Source: Chromera velia (lineage: Eukaryota; Sar; Chromeraceae). From it: DNA of 52,328 nt. The stretch covers positions 64,001-116,328 of the forward strand of contig JAHBMJ010001162.1 of NCBI GenBank assembly GCA_018398765.1, written 5' to 3'. Under the pieces are notes generated by a model. That model was not told where the DNA came from and made no database searches. It was given only the letters and a program-made list of their open reading frames with translations. Position numbers and translations under genes: made by a program. Shown piece after piece: positions 1 to 10,125 of this stretch; the first letter of the stretch is position 1; every line of letters starts with the position of its first letter.

Positions 1-1
1 G

Positions 2-410
2 TGCGAACGCAGGGCTGTGGAACTGCAGGCAGAAGTGTCACGGCGTCTGGAGGCAGAGAGGGCGGCTGCGGCGGCGGGGGAGAGAGAGGCAGAGGCCGCC
101 TTGAGGAGGGGGAGACTGCAATCGGTTGGCCTCCAGAAAAGGACGGGGGAACGGGGTCTGAAGGGGAGAGAGGGGGGGCCGGAGAGAAAGGAGGGAGGGA
201 GGGAGGGATCGAAAAGCAACTCTAGGAAGCGTTTCAAGGTTATTCCACTGAAAGCGAAACACTCAGCTTGATGGTAGACGCTTTCTCTCCCATCCATCCA
301 TCCATCCATCCATCATTCCTTCCCTTTCTCCCTCCTTTGTTCTCTCTTTTGATTTCTGTTTATTTCCCCAATCCGATTCGCCCCGTTTGACCTCTCTCTC
401 TCTTTCTCTC

Positions 411-467
<57 letters not shown>

Positions 468-504
468 TTCTCTCTCTCTCTTTCTCTCTTTCTCTCTTTC
501 TCTT

Positions 505-535
<31 letters not shown>

Positions 536-2077
536 TTCTCTCTCTTATGTGTCCCTGAAACAGTCAAAGGACGGAGACCTCTCTGATGACCCTGCAAAGT
601 TGGCATCTGCTTCGTCGTCCCCCCCACTCCAAACGAGAGGGCGAGAGATGGAAGGCGAAGAGAGAGACGGAGAGACGGAGGGAGAGGAATATGTTCAGGG
701 GGAGATGTTCGACCTCGACTCTCTGCTTGCAATGGCAGGGGTGACGCCTTCCCACTCCCACCCCTCCCCGAGTCCCTCTAGGGTCTGGACAGACACAGCA
801 GCGGATCCTTCAGGGGAATTGCAAGGGGACAACAAGGACAATCAGGCATTCCTGCCGCCTTCGGTAAGGATGAAATTGGCTTCTGCTTTTGGATCTTTGC
901 GACGACAGGTTGACCGCAGTCGGGCGCAGTTGGGCTCTGTCAGTCGTCAGCGTGCAGAGTTTGAGGCTGAGTGTGTGAGGATGAGCAGGGAATTGGGCAG
1001 ACTCGCAAAGGAGAGAGAGAGGGAGAGGACTTCCTCAAGTGCCACCGCCGCTCTTCGGTCGGCATACGAGGACCTACAACTGAAGTCAGTCAGTAAATCT
1101 GTTTTGATGGGATTTCACGCATACATTCAACAGATAAATGGAAGATTGCGAAACTATGGTGTAAAAAAAGGAAAAGAGAATCCGTGTGACTCACCCAGCT
1201 CAGCGGAGAAACTTTCATCAGAACTCCATCGGCCCATTGATCCGGGGTTCGTGTGCATCCATCCATCCATGAGGTTGATTGAAGAGAGGGCAGGCAAAGA
1301 AAGAAAGAAAGAAAGAAACAGACAAACAGTCGAGAGAGTGTGACAGTAGCAAGGTGTGTGTCTCTCGAAAAAGAGTATTTGTTGATCACTGAAGTGAGGG
1401 AAACTTCCTTCTATCGAAATTGAAGCGTAAGGCTGCAGTGAGGGGAGGACACAAAGAGAGAAGATGTGCGTTTCTTGAAGAGGTTTTTGTTGACCGGGGC
1501 CGTTCAGAGTGTTTTCTTTTTCCCTTCCTTTCCTTTGTAGTCGGAAGAAAAATGGCCTGAGGGGGATGAAAGTAAATTCGCGGCTTGTTCCATGTTCCGG
1601 CTTTGCCCAGTCCGAGGGTCCTTCGTTGCAAAGTGATCGATCCTTCGCCGTCCCCCCCCTCCCTCTGTGTGTGTGAGAGAAAGAGAGAGAGAGTGGGGGA
1701 GTGAATGGCTGTCCGAGCCGCTCTGTAAATGTTTTTCTATGCATGCATTTAAGTTTTTTTATTTGTTTGTGTGTAACACAGACTGTGTGTGTGTCGATAT
1801 GTGTTTTTGACTGTGTGTGCGTGTGAGAGAGAGAAACAGAGAGTGGGGGAGTGAATGGCTGTACGATCCGCAAGAGGCTCTCTCTGTGGCTTTCTCGGTG
1901 TCCCTTGAAAATCTAAATGAAGAATCGATTGCGTGCACCTGTCTATTCCTATTCCTGTGTGCGTTCAGGTTTGAGAACGCACTCCAACTGATAGGAAACC
2001 TCCAGGAGGAAATTGACGAACGAGACCGTATCAACGAAGCGCTTCAGGCAAATCAAGAGAGTGAGCAACATTCATGA
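2..2077 (+). CDS. Coiled-coil protein, 3' part (5' end outside window)
   Basis: Three exons fit by phase: 2-238, 564-1084 and 1969-2077 (stop TGA). The first is open from the window edge and is Ala/Glu/Arg-rich, coiled-coil type (ELQAEVSRRLEAERAAAA). It ends in AAG before a GT in phase 0. The second follows a CT-rich tract with acceptor CAG at 561-563; it holds an acidic stretch (FDLDSLLAMAG) and a second helical region (QRAEFEAECVRMSRELGRLA). Its donor GTCAGT at 1085 leaves phase 2, which the last exon (acceptor GTTCAG at 1963-1968) completes, giving FENALQLIGNLQEEIDERD and a short tail. I recognise no catalytic domain; the heptad-like Glu/Leu/Arg pattern suggests a structural or scaffold protein. 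The first donor (GTTATT) is weak, so the first junction is the least certain. Other ORFs here are microsatellite shadows. Confidence 0.55.
385..545 (+). repeat. CT-rich pyrimidine tract in intron 1 of the coiled-coil gene
   Basis: About 160 nt of almost pure pyrimidine (CTCTCT with interspersed TTT) ends about 18 nt before the acceptor at 563. It doubles as an extremely long polypyrimidine tract. A short (CATC)n run lies at about 289-314. Confidence 0.9.
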
Positions 2078-2748
2078 GTACAAAAAAATAAAAGTGGGTC
2101 AGATCTCTTTTGAATGATTATACTAGTAGGTTGAAATGAATTTTTTATTTCAACATCCTGTTCATTCAACAAACTACTAAATCTGTATTAATATTGATAA
2201 AATTTATTATAAAAGTTGTAATAAAACTGTTTAATAAGTAGTGTATAGAAATTTGATAATTATACGTATTGATTAAGTACAAGTCTAGGTACAAGTAAGT
2301 AAGATGTGCGGCTCGAGACCTAGCTCGAGACAACATCTCTTTGATAATGTGCTTAGTATAGAAAACTTAATAATCAAGCTAGTAATAAAGGGTAACTTGA
2401 ATTATTGAATGTGAATCTAACTCACTGCGCGCCTGAGTCACTGACAAGCCTGAGCTAAAAAATTAGTAGTAAAAATTAAGCTCTTCAATGGTCTACTACG
2501 TAGCCAGGTAGCCTAACTAGTCTAGCAGGTGCCAGTACGTACCAGCGGTATGCAATAAGCTAGGTAATGTACTGGGTTAGAAAGTGTATAGATTTATAAT
2601 AAATCATTATATATTTAGATTGTCGTATTAATAATTTAATTTAAATATTATAAAATGTTACTCATTTATTAGACATGATCATTTGATATAATACATATGT
2701 ATATCATAATATATATCGATCTATATCGATCCAATTAAGACACTGGCA

Positions 2749-2840
<92 letters not shown>

Positions 2841-2972
2841 GTCTGACAGACAGACAGACAGACACACCGACACCTCTCAGAGCTTTTTGACATTGTTCCA
2901 ACTTGAAGAAAAAGGATAGTTCAATTCTAGGTTCAATTGAATGCAGATTCCATAATTCCATCCGGGCCACGG
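2078..2972. other. AT-rich intergenic region with compound microsatellite
   Basis: 2090-2740 is strongly AT-rich without a convincing ORF. 2750-2868 is a compound array: (CA)n, then (GA)n, then (GACA)n with one GAGTCT interruption. The array lies about 100 bp beyond the stop codon of the minus-strand ankyrin gene. Confidence 0.8.
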
Positions 2973-3944
2973 CTACCCCACAGGCACGAATGCCGCAGCG
3001 TCTTGTTCTCTTTGCATCGCATCTGCCGCAATTCGATCTTGTTCCATCTTCATTTTGGCCATCTCGTAATCCCACTTCGCATCGTCTTCTTTCTTCTTCT
3101 GTGCCCGTTCCTTGATCACCTCCAAGTTGGTTCGTCCTTTGTGGTCTTTCAGAGAGTCGTCTGCACCTCTTGAAATGAGAAACTCTCGAACCTCAGATCG
3201 CTTAACCGCATCCACGTACGGAGAGGTTGCGTAATGAAGACACCCCTGTCCCTCCCTGTCCACAGCGTTTACACTGCAGTTGTAAGTATCCACCAGCAAC
3301 TTGACCGTTTCGATTTGCACCCACTCACACGCCCTCATCAGTGCAGTCCTTCCGTACTCGTCTGACTTCTGCGCAGCTGCCCCTGCGTCCATCAGCATCT
3401 TCACGAGAGTGGTGTTGCCATAGAAGGCCGCAAGCATGAGCGGTGTCTCCCCCCTGTGGTTGATTGCATCAATCCCCTCAGGAAAGAACTCTCTGTACTT
3501 GGCTACCAGGGGGGGAAAGACGTCAGACATCAAACAGGGACCCGAAGACAATGGAAAAGTTTGCACATGAAGGGGCAGGTCGTTGTTACAGTCTGCCATG
3601 CAAATCAGCTCATCTATCTCAGGGAGGCTAAGCAGATATGTGCACATCTGCAAGTACCCCCTTCTCATGGCTCCCATCAACACAGACGTTCTTTCCGGTT
3701 CTGTTGTTGCGAGGACGTTCGCGCCCTTCTCGACAAGCATCTGTACAATTTGCAACCCCGCTTCTGTTGGCAATTTACAACAAGCAATTTGCAAAAAGGT
3801 AGTTTTCCCTTTCCCTTTCTTCCATTTCCAAGGGTTTGCTTCCAGATCGGGATTGCGAGCGAGGGCCTTCTCGACTAGCTCCGGCTTGCTCCTCTGGATG
3901 CCTTTGTGGAGCTGTGTCTCTGGGGAGGACACGCAAAGGCCCAT
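2973..3944 (-). CDS. Ankyrin-repeat protein with N-terminal acylation signal
   Basis: Single exon of 323 aa, ATG at 3944-3942, stop TAG. About five ankyrin-type repeats run from roughly residue 45 to 275; the clearest are RGETPLMLAAFYGN, YGRTALMRACEWVQ and GQGCLHYATSPY, each followed by a LLV/FLI helix. The C-terminus (about 285-315) is highly charged (KKKEDDAKWDYEMAKMKMEQ) and probably forms a coiled coil. The protein starts MGLCVSS: Gly2 with Ser6 fits N-myristoylation, and Cys4 could be palmitoylated, a dual-acylation pattern typical of plasma or inner membrane anchoring in alveolates and plants. Ankyrin repeats imply protein binding; the partner is unknown. No intron is needed. The ATG is chosen because the acylation motif follows it directly. 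Confidence 0.85.
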   Translation of the reverse strand: MGLCVSSPETQLHKGIQRSKPELVEKALARNPDLEANPWKWKKGKGKTTFLQIACCKLPTEAGLQIVQMLVEKGANVLATTEPERTSVLMGAMRRGYLQMCTYLLSLPEIDELICMADCNNDLPLHVQTFPLSSGPCLMSDVFPPLVAKYREFFPEGIDAINHRGETPLMLAAFYGNTTLVKMLMDAGAAAQKSDEYGRTALMRACEWVQIETVKLLVDTYNCSVNAVDREGQGCLHYATSPYVDAVKRSEVREFLISRGADDSLKDHKGRTNLEVIKERAQKKKEDDAKWDYEMAKMKMEQDRIAADAMQREQDAAAFVPVG

Positions 3945-4547
3945 TTCGGCTTTTTTGGGTTACAGCGACTCACAAAGCCGAGGCCTTTATGGGCGTGTGT
4001 CGTTCGATGTCAGCCCAAACCGCCGGGTCGCGTGGATGAGTCACGATGTTAGCCTTGATGGAAAACGTGTGTCTCAATTGAATCTCAATTGCTGCTTCTC
4101 ACCCGTTTTTCAGGATGTCGGGTGCATGAGACGGGAGTCCATGCAGCTATATATGTAAGTACTGCATACGCGCTGAAGCACATTGGTTTAAATTTGAAAG
4201 GGGGTGTATGTCCAAATCTGACACTGCCATTTCAATGCAGAGTACGAAGTGAAAGGTCAGTCAATCACAAAAGGCTTAAAACGCATGCATGCAAGAGCTT
4301 GCATGCACGCCGAGCTATAAGAGACGCGTGCGCATCGCGCGGAGACGGAGACGCCGAGCCCCATGCAGAGTTGCTACCCTCTGACGCCGAGACTGACGGT
4401 CAGTGTCGGTCACTGCCTCTGACAGGGTGCCTCTGCTCCTTAGAACAATGTACACGATTACACGATCTTTACGCCGCCAGAAGTGACGAAACAGACGGTG
4501 ATTATATAGCACTTTGTACCTTGATTGAACCTCTCTGTGAATTAATC
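3945..4547. other. Intergenic region between divergent ankyrin and Cys-rich genes
   Basis: Shared 5' flank of the minus-strand ankyrin gene and the plus-strand Cys-rich gene. TATA-like elements occur at about 4149-4155 and 4503-4508, the latter about 40 bp before the Cys-rich ATG. An open frame continues upstream of 4548, but its composition does not look coding. Confidence 0.5.
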
Positions 4548-5027
4548 ATGCGGCTCAGTTGGTTGACAGCTCTTTGGCTGTTCGATGCGGTCGCAGCAGA
4601 CATGTGCTCGTGTGCTACGGAAGCGCACTGCCAGTGTGCAGAGGGGCAGTGCACCTGGCCGATGTACTGCCACTGTGACTGCAGTGACACTTCCTCGTGG
4701 TGTGGCTGTAAGCCTTTCGGGAAAGTGACAGGCGTAGACCGGCAATCGGAGACGGCGTCGGCCTCTCATACTGAAAACATGACGTGCGAGGAGTGCAGAA
4801 TGAAGGAGCAGCAGATGACGCAAACGTGCCAGATCTCTTGCAGGGACCCCCAACAAGCGATGATCTGTGCTGCGTGTGTCAAGGCAGTTGACAAGATCCA
4901 CAAGCAGTGCGATGCCCTTTGCTCGCAGTCCTCGTTATCGAACCGGAGCTGGACTCAGAAGTCCAACTTCAGGAGACATTCTTTGGAAGAGCACGCCGAG
5001 GCTGCTGAAAGAGCTGAGGAGGCGTGA
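4548..5027 (+). CDS. Small secreted cysteine-rich protein
   Basis: Single ORF of 159 aa, stop TGA. The first 18 residues (MRLSWLTALWLFDAVAAD) look like a signal peptide with cleavage near AVA-A. The mature region starts with a dense Cys cluster (CSCATEAHCQCAEGQC, then CHCDC and CGC). A second Cys set follows at about residues 80-130 (CEEC, CQISC, CAAC, CDALC). The tail is polar and Glu-rich. The paired cysteines suggest a disulfide-rich extracellular or lumenal protein, or a metal binder; no family is recognised. The ATG at 4548 is preferred over the open frame upstream because the hydrophobic leader begins there and a TATA-like element precedes it. Nothing in the sequence says whether it is a toxin, wall or signalling protein. 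Confidence 0.6.
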   Translation: MRLSWLTALWLFDAVAADMCSCATEAHCQCAEGQCTWPMYCHCDCSDTSSWCGCKPFGKVTGVDRQSETASASHTENMTCEECRMKEQQMTQTCQISCRDPQQAMICAACVKAVDKIHKQCDALCSQSSLSNRSWTQKSNFRRHSLEEHAEAAERAEEA

Positions 5028-6995
5028 AAAGGCTGTCCGTAACCTCAGCGATTGCACCAAAATATTGTCTTTCCGTGTTGCTATTTGTGTTTTGTTTTTT
5101 GGTGAAAACCGCCACCAACGCAGATTGGGAGAAGGGACCGGTGGAGAGGTCTATCTGTTGTCAAACAAAGACAGAGACCAGAGCCCGAAAAGAATGTGGA
5201 ACAAGACAGAGCTGCACTAAGTGGGCGCAAGTTTTTTGTGAAGAAATCAAACTAGGGCGGTGAGCTTGGAGGCTGAATTCACCAAGAACAGAATCTGAGA
5301 AAATTGAATCGACTCCCGGACCGGCTTGTGGCAGCCTGGCAATTCTAAGTCCGGGACGCGGGACAGTGTGAAAAGAGTATGGGGGGAGGTCTGGAAGGGA
5401 TGAATTATGTGGTATCCGTGACGACGCCGAGACTGCTCAAATCGTTCCGGCCATTCTCTGCGAACGATGACAATTCTTTGTACGACGCATCTCGATGGCT
5501 TTGCATCTGTCTGCTTCTTCTTCTTCTTCTTCTTCTTCTTCTTCTGATCATCACAAAGCGGGGTAAAGCGGGGTCTCATCGCGCTTTGGTTGAAGGTGGA
5601 CCGTGACTGTTGAACTCTTCTTTGGTTTGGCTGAAGTGCGACAGCGCCCTGTTCCTCAGGCTATAATATGTGACTTCATATTAAGTTTGTAAACACTCTT
5701 AATATCGAGTTTCCATTTATTCAATTTGTTGCCACAGTAGCTACTCAATAACAAACAATCCATCGCCCAAACGTCGCAAAACAAAAAGCATCAAAAATTC
5801 TTTAATACATTTGTTAGCACTGTCACATGTATTCTTTACAATTAAGTCTAAATTGAAGTAAATTCCTTCTTTAATTTTCACTAGAATTTTTAATTTTTCA
5901 TAATTTCAACTAGAATTTTAAATGTTTTAGATTCTTTTAACTTTTAAGACTATAGCTTTACAGCTTTTCAAGTAGACTGCTTAAATATTTTTAAAAACAA
6001 ACATACTATATTTTTGGATAGAATTACAACTTCACTTTATGTACCTACGTAACTGCATGCTGAAATTTCAGTTAATTAAAACATCTGATACTCAAATACT
6101 ATCATATCCGAGTCAACCGATGCATGATCGAATACATCTTAATCACCCAGGCTAGCTTAGTCAGTCGTTATTTATCTAAATCACTTTAAATTCTGCTATT
6201 TTTCTTTTTTAAGTTTTTGTGTCTTGCTATGTATTATTCTAGCTCTGGAACTGGGTCTACAACAAAATGGTCTTCCTTCGCCCTTATCTTTAATATTTTA
6301 TATGACTGCGTACGCTTTCCTCCTCAAGAACGAAAAAATGCAATTGCATTTTTTCGTATGACTGCATGCAGCGGCTTAGGGTGGAACAGATGTTCTATTT
6401 GCCTCCGTGTTTAGATATTCGAATGGCCTCCAACGCAAGGTTCTCACGATGTTGTGCGGGGCTGCATTCGATCGATCTGGGAATATGCTGAAGCATGCAG
6501 GGTCCCCCGCAGCAGGGAGAGGAATAGGGAGACGATTAAATAAGATTGCGTAGGAGCGAAAACGATGCCCCTGTCTGTTTAAAAAATGTACAGGAAAAAC
6601 AGCACATGCAATTCTTGTCATCTACAGCACCAACACCCTCGATAAGCAAAAATGCACCCACAGTCTTCTTGGCCCTCGTTTCTTCATCACTTCTTTCACG
6701 CATGGCTTTTCCTGCACTCCACTCAAACGACTGAATGAATGAATGAATGAATGAATGAATGAATGAATGCCTCCCTCAGTGAGTCATCGCAACCCCATCC
6801 GAAGGGTCAACCAATGTCCTCTCCTCTCCTCTCCTCTCCTTTCTTTTAACTCAAAGGACGTCAATCAAAGAGAAATGCTCGAAAGGGCACAACCGTGTAA
6901 TTGCCTTCAGGCATTCCTTTTCTCACGTGGAGGGAGGTGTGACAGTCCAACTCGCAACCTCCTCCTCCTCCCTTAATTCCCCTCTGTCCCTCCCG
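5028..6995. other. Intergenic region with AT-rich core and simple repeats
   Basis: 5028-5260 keeps an open frame without ATG (see findings). (CTT)n lies at about 5513-5544; 5650-6230 is strongly AT-rich; (GAAT)n lies at about 6731-6768; CTCTC repeats lie at about 6815-6842. I see no supportable gene. The P450 stop codon (minus strand) is at 6996-6998. Confidence 0.7.
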
Positions 6996-9430
6996 CTAAA
7001 CCTGAAGAGGTCGGAAGACCATCTTCGGAACTTTGTCAGGTGCGAAGAGCATGCCCCTGTCTTTTGTGCGAACGAGAGAGGGAACTCGTGACTGCACCCA
7101 CTGCTTCAGCAGGCTCCCCGATCCCAACGCAGCGGAGGAAGACTGGGAGTCTGAATCGGGGTCGGCAGCAATCAGATTTACCTGAACGCAGCGGAGCAGG
7201 AGAGGCGTTGTCTGTCTTTGTCTCTCTTCGTTCACTGCCTTTCTCCTCTTTCCGTCGTCCATTCTTTTCAAGTACCCACGCAAGATGCATGGAGGTGGCT
7301 CTGAAAGTGGAGAGAGGATAAGGCATGTGGGTGCGTGCAGTTTGAGAGAGCCGGAACAAGTAGACAGGTCCACACGGACAGACTGCATGGTCTGAGGACT
7401 CACCGACTAGGAAAAAGAAAAAGAAAGACAGAAAAAAACATAGAGATAGACGAAGAGAAAGAAAGAAAGCACTAAAGAAAGACCGGAGGAACAGAAAGAG
7501 GACATAACATTCAATCAAAAAAAGAAGAAGTGAACGAAACGAAACGAATGCAAACGAGCAGGGGAAAAAAGAACGAAACGAAGAAAGGAAGAAAGGAACG
7601 AACGAAGCGGGGGAGAAGGATTGCGGTTTTTAAGCATTTTGTGCGTTTTCGTCTGTACGTTTTTCACATGACGGGCAAAAAGACAATCTTTCACATGACA
7701 GTTTTTCAAATCGACCAGACGGGCAGAAAGAAAGAAAGAAAGAAAGAGAAGCGGAAGTAAGGAAGACAGAAAGGGAGGAAAAGAAAGAAGGAAAGAAGAA
7801 AGGCATTCTACGGATCCGTCAACAAAAAAAACGCGGCCTTTCTTCCTCTGCAAAGAGAAACTAGCAGACATATGTGCAGACAGGAAAACAGACAGACTGA
7901 CAAAGGCGCGGTCAGATGAACGTGCCATCACAAAATTTAATTTGGGTGCCGCGAAAGAACCGCACTTTTGTGGTTTGCATCCCACGCCACATCTATTGTA
8001 CTATACTTACTGTGCTACCACAGCAACATCATGCCCTCCCTGTCTCTGCTCCAGACCGACCAACTCACCTCAAATTTCCTCAAGAGGTCGTGCACAAGAA
8101 GGGGAAGAAGTCCCTCTGCGATCGGCCGGCCGATGCAGCTGCGGAGCCCTGTGCCGAAGGCTTGCCTCCCATACTCCTCCTCGCTCGCACCCGCTGCCCG
8201 TCCCGCCTCATCGGTGACCGTGGGGTGTAGGGCGAAGAGGAGGGCTCCCTTGGGAATCGTGAAGGACTGTCTCTCTTCGACTTCTGCCTCTGCCGGACTG
8301 TCGAAGTCCTGAGGGTCGAGGGTGATGGTGACGTCAGCAATGGTCCTCCGGGGAGGTCCCATGCCGATTGAGTAGGGACACACGCGCAGACAGCGGTAGA
8401 TCTCCTTCAGGTAGAGCGCGTGCCCCTCTGGACTGACGGGGTCGAGCTGTCTCAGAAGAGACTGCTTCTCTGGGTCAGAGGCAAGATAGAGAACCAGCCA
8501 CTCAAAGAAAGTCGGCAGAACATCAACACCCCCGGTGATGGTCGCGACAGTGAGAGGAAGAACGATGCGCGTGAGGTCCTCGTTGTCCGACTCCGAGTTG
8601 GAGGCCGAAAGACGCTGCAGTCCCTTGAGGATGATGGAGCGGATGTCCTGTGCGAGGGCGGTTCTCTTTTTCTCGTTCGGGGCGAGACGGAATTGGAGGA
8701 ACTCGTGCAGGGCGTCGCGCAGTCGTGCGAGCTCTTCATCCGACAGACTGTAAGAGCCCCACAAAGTGCCGATGAGCACTCTGTAAATGCTGTTGGAAAC
8801 TTCGTCGAACGGGAAGTCGACTGCCTGAACTCCTTCCTTCGAGATGTTCATCACGTGGCTATAGAAACTCTCCATTCCCTCGCTCACGGCTGCCGAATTG
8901 TCTTTCCCAACAATGTTTCGCTTGATCCACGCAGCCTGCTCTTCTCTGACTTTCTGAGCTTCTGTCGGGTCCTCCAGACGAAACAGAAAGTCCCCAAACG
9001 GGCGACCCTCCAGCTCCAGTCTCCCGCTGCACTCGGGGAGGGCGTAAATCTTCTCGAGAACTTTGAAGTTTCCGATCCACACCTGCGTTGTGGGACCGGC
9101 CTTTACACAGAAAACAGGCCCATAATTTCTTCTGCACTCGGCAAACACCTGACGCACCGGAAGAAGCGCATACTTAAAGAGGAAAGAGATCTGCCCAAAG
9201 AGGTCGGTTGGGCCTGGAGGGAGCTGTTTGGCTCGTTCTTTCTCTTCGGGTTTACTCGACGGCACACCAACCGTCTGCTGCACATTCAGTACAGAGGCAT
9301 GCGACTCCGCTCTGCTGCGAGGACCGCATACACCTCGCGATGATTGCAAACAAGGGTGCAGAAAGCCAACCAAATCGGAGACGGAGAGACGAACAAGAAA
9401 GGCATTCAGGACGAACAAGAAGACCTTCAT
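6996..9430 (-). CDS. Cytochrome P450, two exons
   Basis: Exon 1 9430-8069 and exon 2 7181-6996; the intron has donor GTGAGT and acceptor TTCAG, phase 0. Product about 515 aa, the usual P450 length. Residues 1-20 are hydrophobic (MKVFLFVLNAFLVRLSVSD), a probable ER anchor or signal. A Pro-rich hinge LPPGPT follows. The K-helix ExxR is EIYR (about E343-R346). The heme loop is FGTGLRSCIGRPIAEG, with the Cys thiolate near residue 432. Exon 2 supplies the usual C-terminal strands and ends KMVFRPLQV. The I-helix region reads ITGGVDVLPTFFEW, where monooxygenases normally have A/G-G-x-D/E-T-T; the conserved Thr is absent. P450s lacking it often act as isomerases or dehydratases on peroxides rather than O2-dependent oxygenases, so substrate and reaction stay open. 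Divergent from the methyltransferase gene at 10126. Confidence 0.85.
7182..8068 (-). other. P450 intron with purine-rich simple sequence
   Basis: Intron of about 887 bp, rich in GAAA/GAAC repeats on the plus strand (7405-7620 and 7720-7800). This makes it pyrimidine-rich in the sense direction of the gene. Open frames inside it are low complexity. Confidence 0.7.
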
Positions 9431-10125
9431 CCTGGAGATTAGAGAGGAAATGCCAAAGGGTTGCTGATGTTCCGACCACGTTCGCACGTGTGACTGCACG
9501 TGCTAGCTGTCTAGTCCGAGTAAGTCTGCACGGTGCCGTGCGAAGTGCAGACGGCTCCGCAACCGAGTTACGAAGACAGAACGGAGACGGAAATAATTCA
9601 AAACATCCTCTCCTGACAGATTCTGAGAAACATTTCCCCAACTCGCTGTAAGTTTGATGCCGAAGAACTGCACCGGAATTCGCCTTGCCGTGGACACAGC
9701 TGGACACTCATGAATACTCTCCTGTTCTAACAGGTGTCATGCTGTCCAAGGAATGAAGACGAATCGGCTCTGCAGGGGATGGAGACGTGCACGCGGAGAC
9801 GGCTAAACAAATGAGACGGCATGCATGGGGGGCACGTAGACGGAGGATGCCAGACGGAGGCTGACTAACTCCAGTCTCTTTCCTATCCCACTGGCAGAAT
9901 CGAACGAGTCGATGATTCATGAAGGACATTGAAAGCAGTCGGACTGTCGGACTCCGCACCAAGTGGGGGTTTGCCTACCGCTTTAATTTTTCAACCGAGA
10001 GGGATGTCATGATATGCCATGCAGTTGTCGACAACTGATCCAGCAGTATCCACCCGTCAGCTGGCACCTTTCGGTAGCTGAGCTCCGTGGCGGCTTTTCT
10101 CCTGAATAAAGCCCAGCAGGGCTGT
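9431..10125. other. Divergent promoter region, P450 / methyltransferase
   Basis: About 695 bp separates the two start codons. It is not AT-rich and shows no clear TATA box. A plus-strand open frame runs into the methyltransferase from 10087 without ATG. No further feature is evident. Confidence 0.5.

Noticed and set aside
387-563. Ser/Leu/Phe-rich N-terminal extension of the frame at 387-1343
   Set aside because: It is translation of the CT microsatellite; an acceptor at 563 explains the coding part.
4089-4547. N-terminal extension of the Cys-rich ORF
   Set aside because: No signal of coding character; a signal peptide starts at the ATG at 4548.
8420-9343. 307-residue plus-strand ORF opposite the P450
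   Set aside because: Antisense shadow of a well-supported P450 exon.
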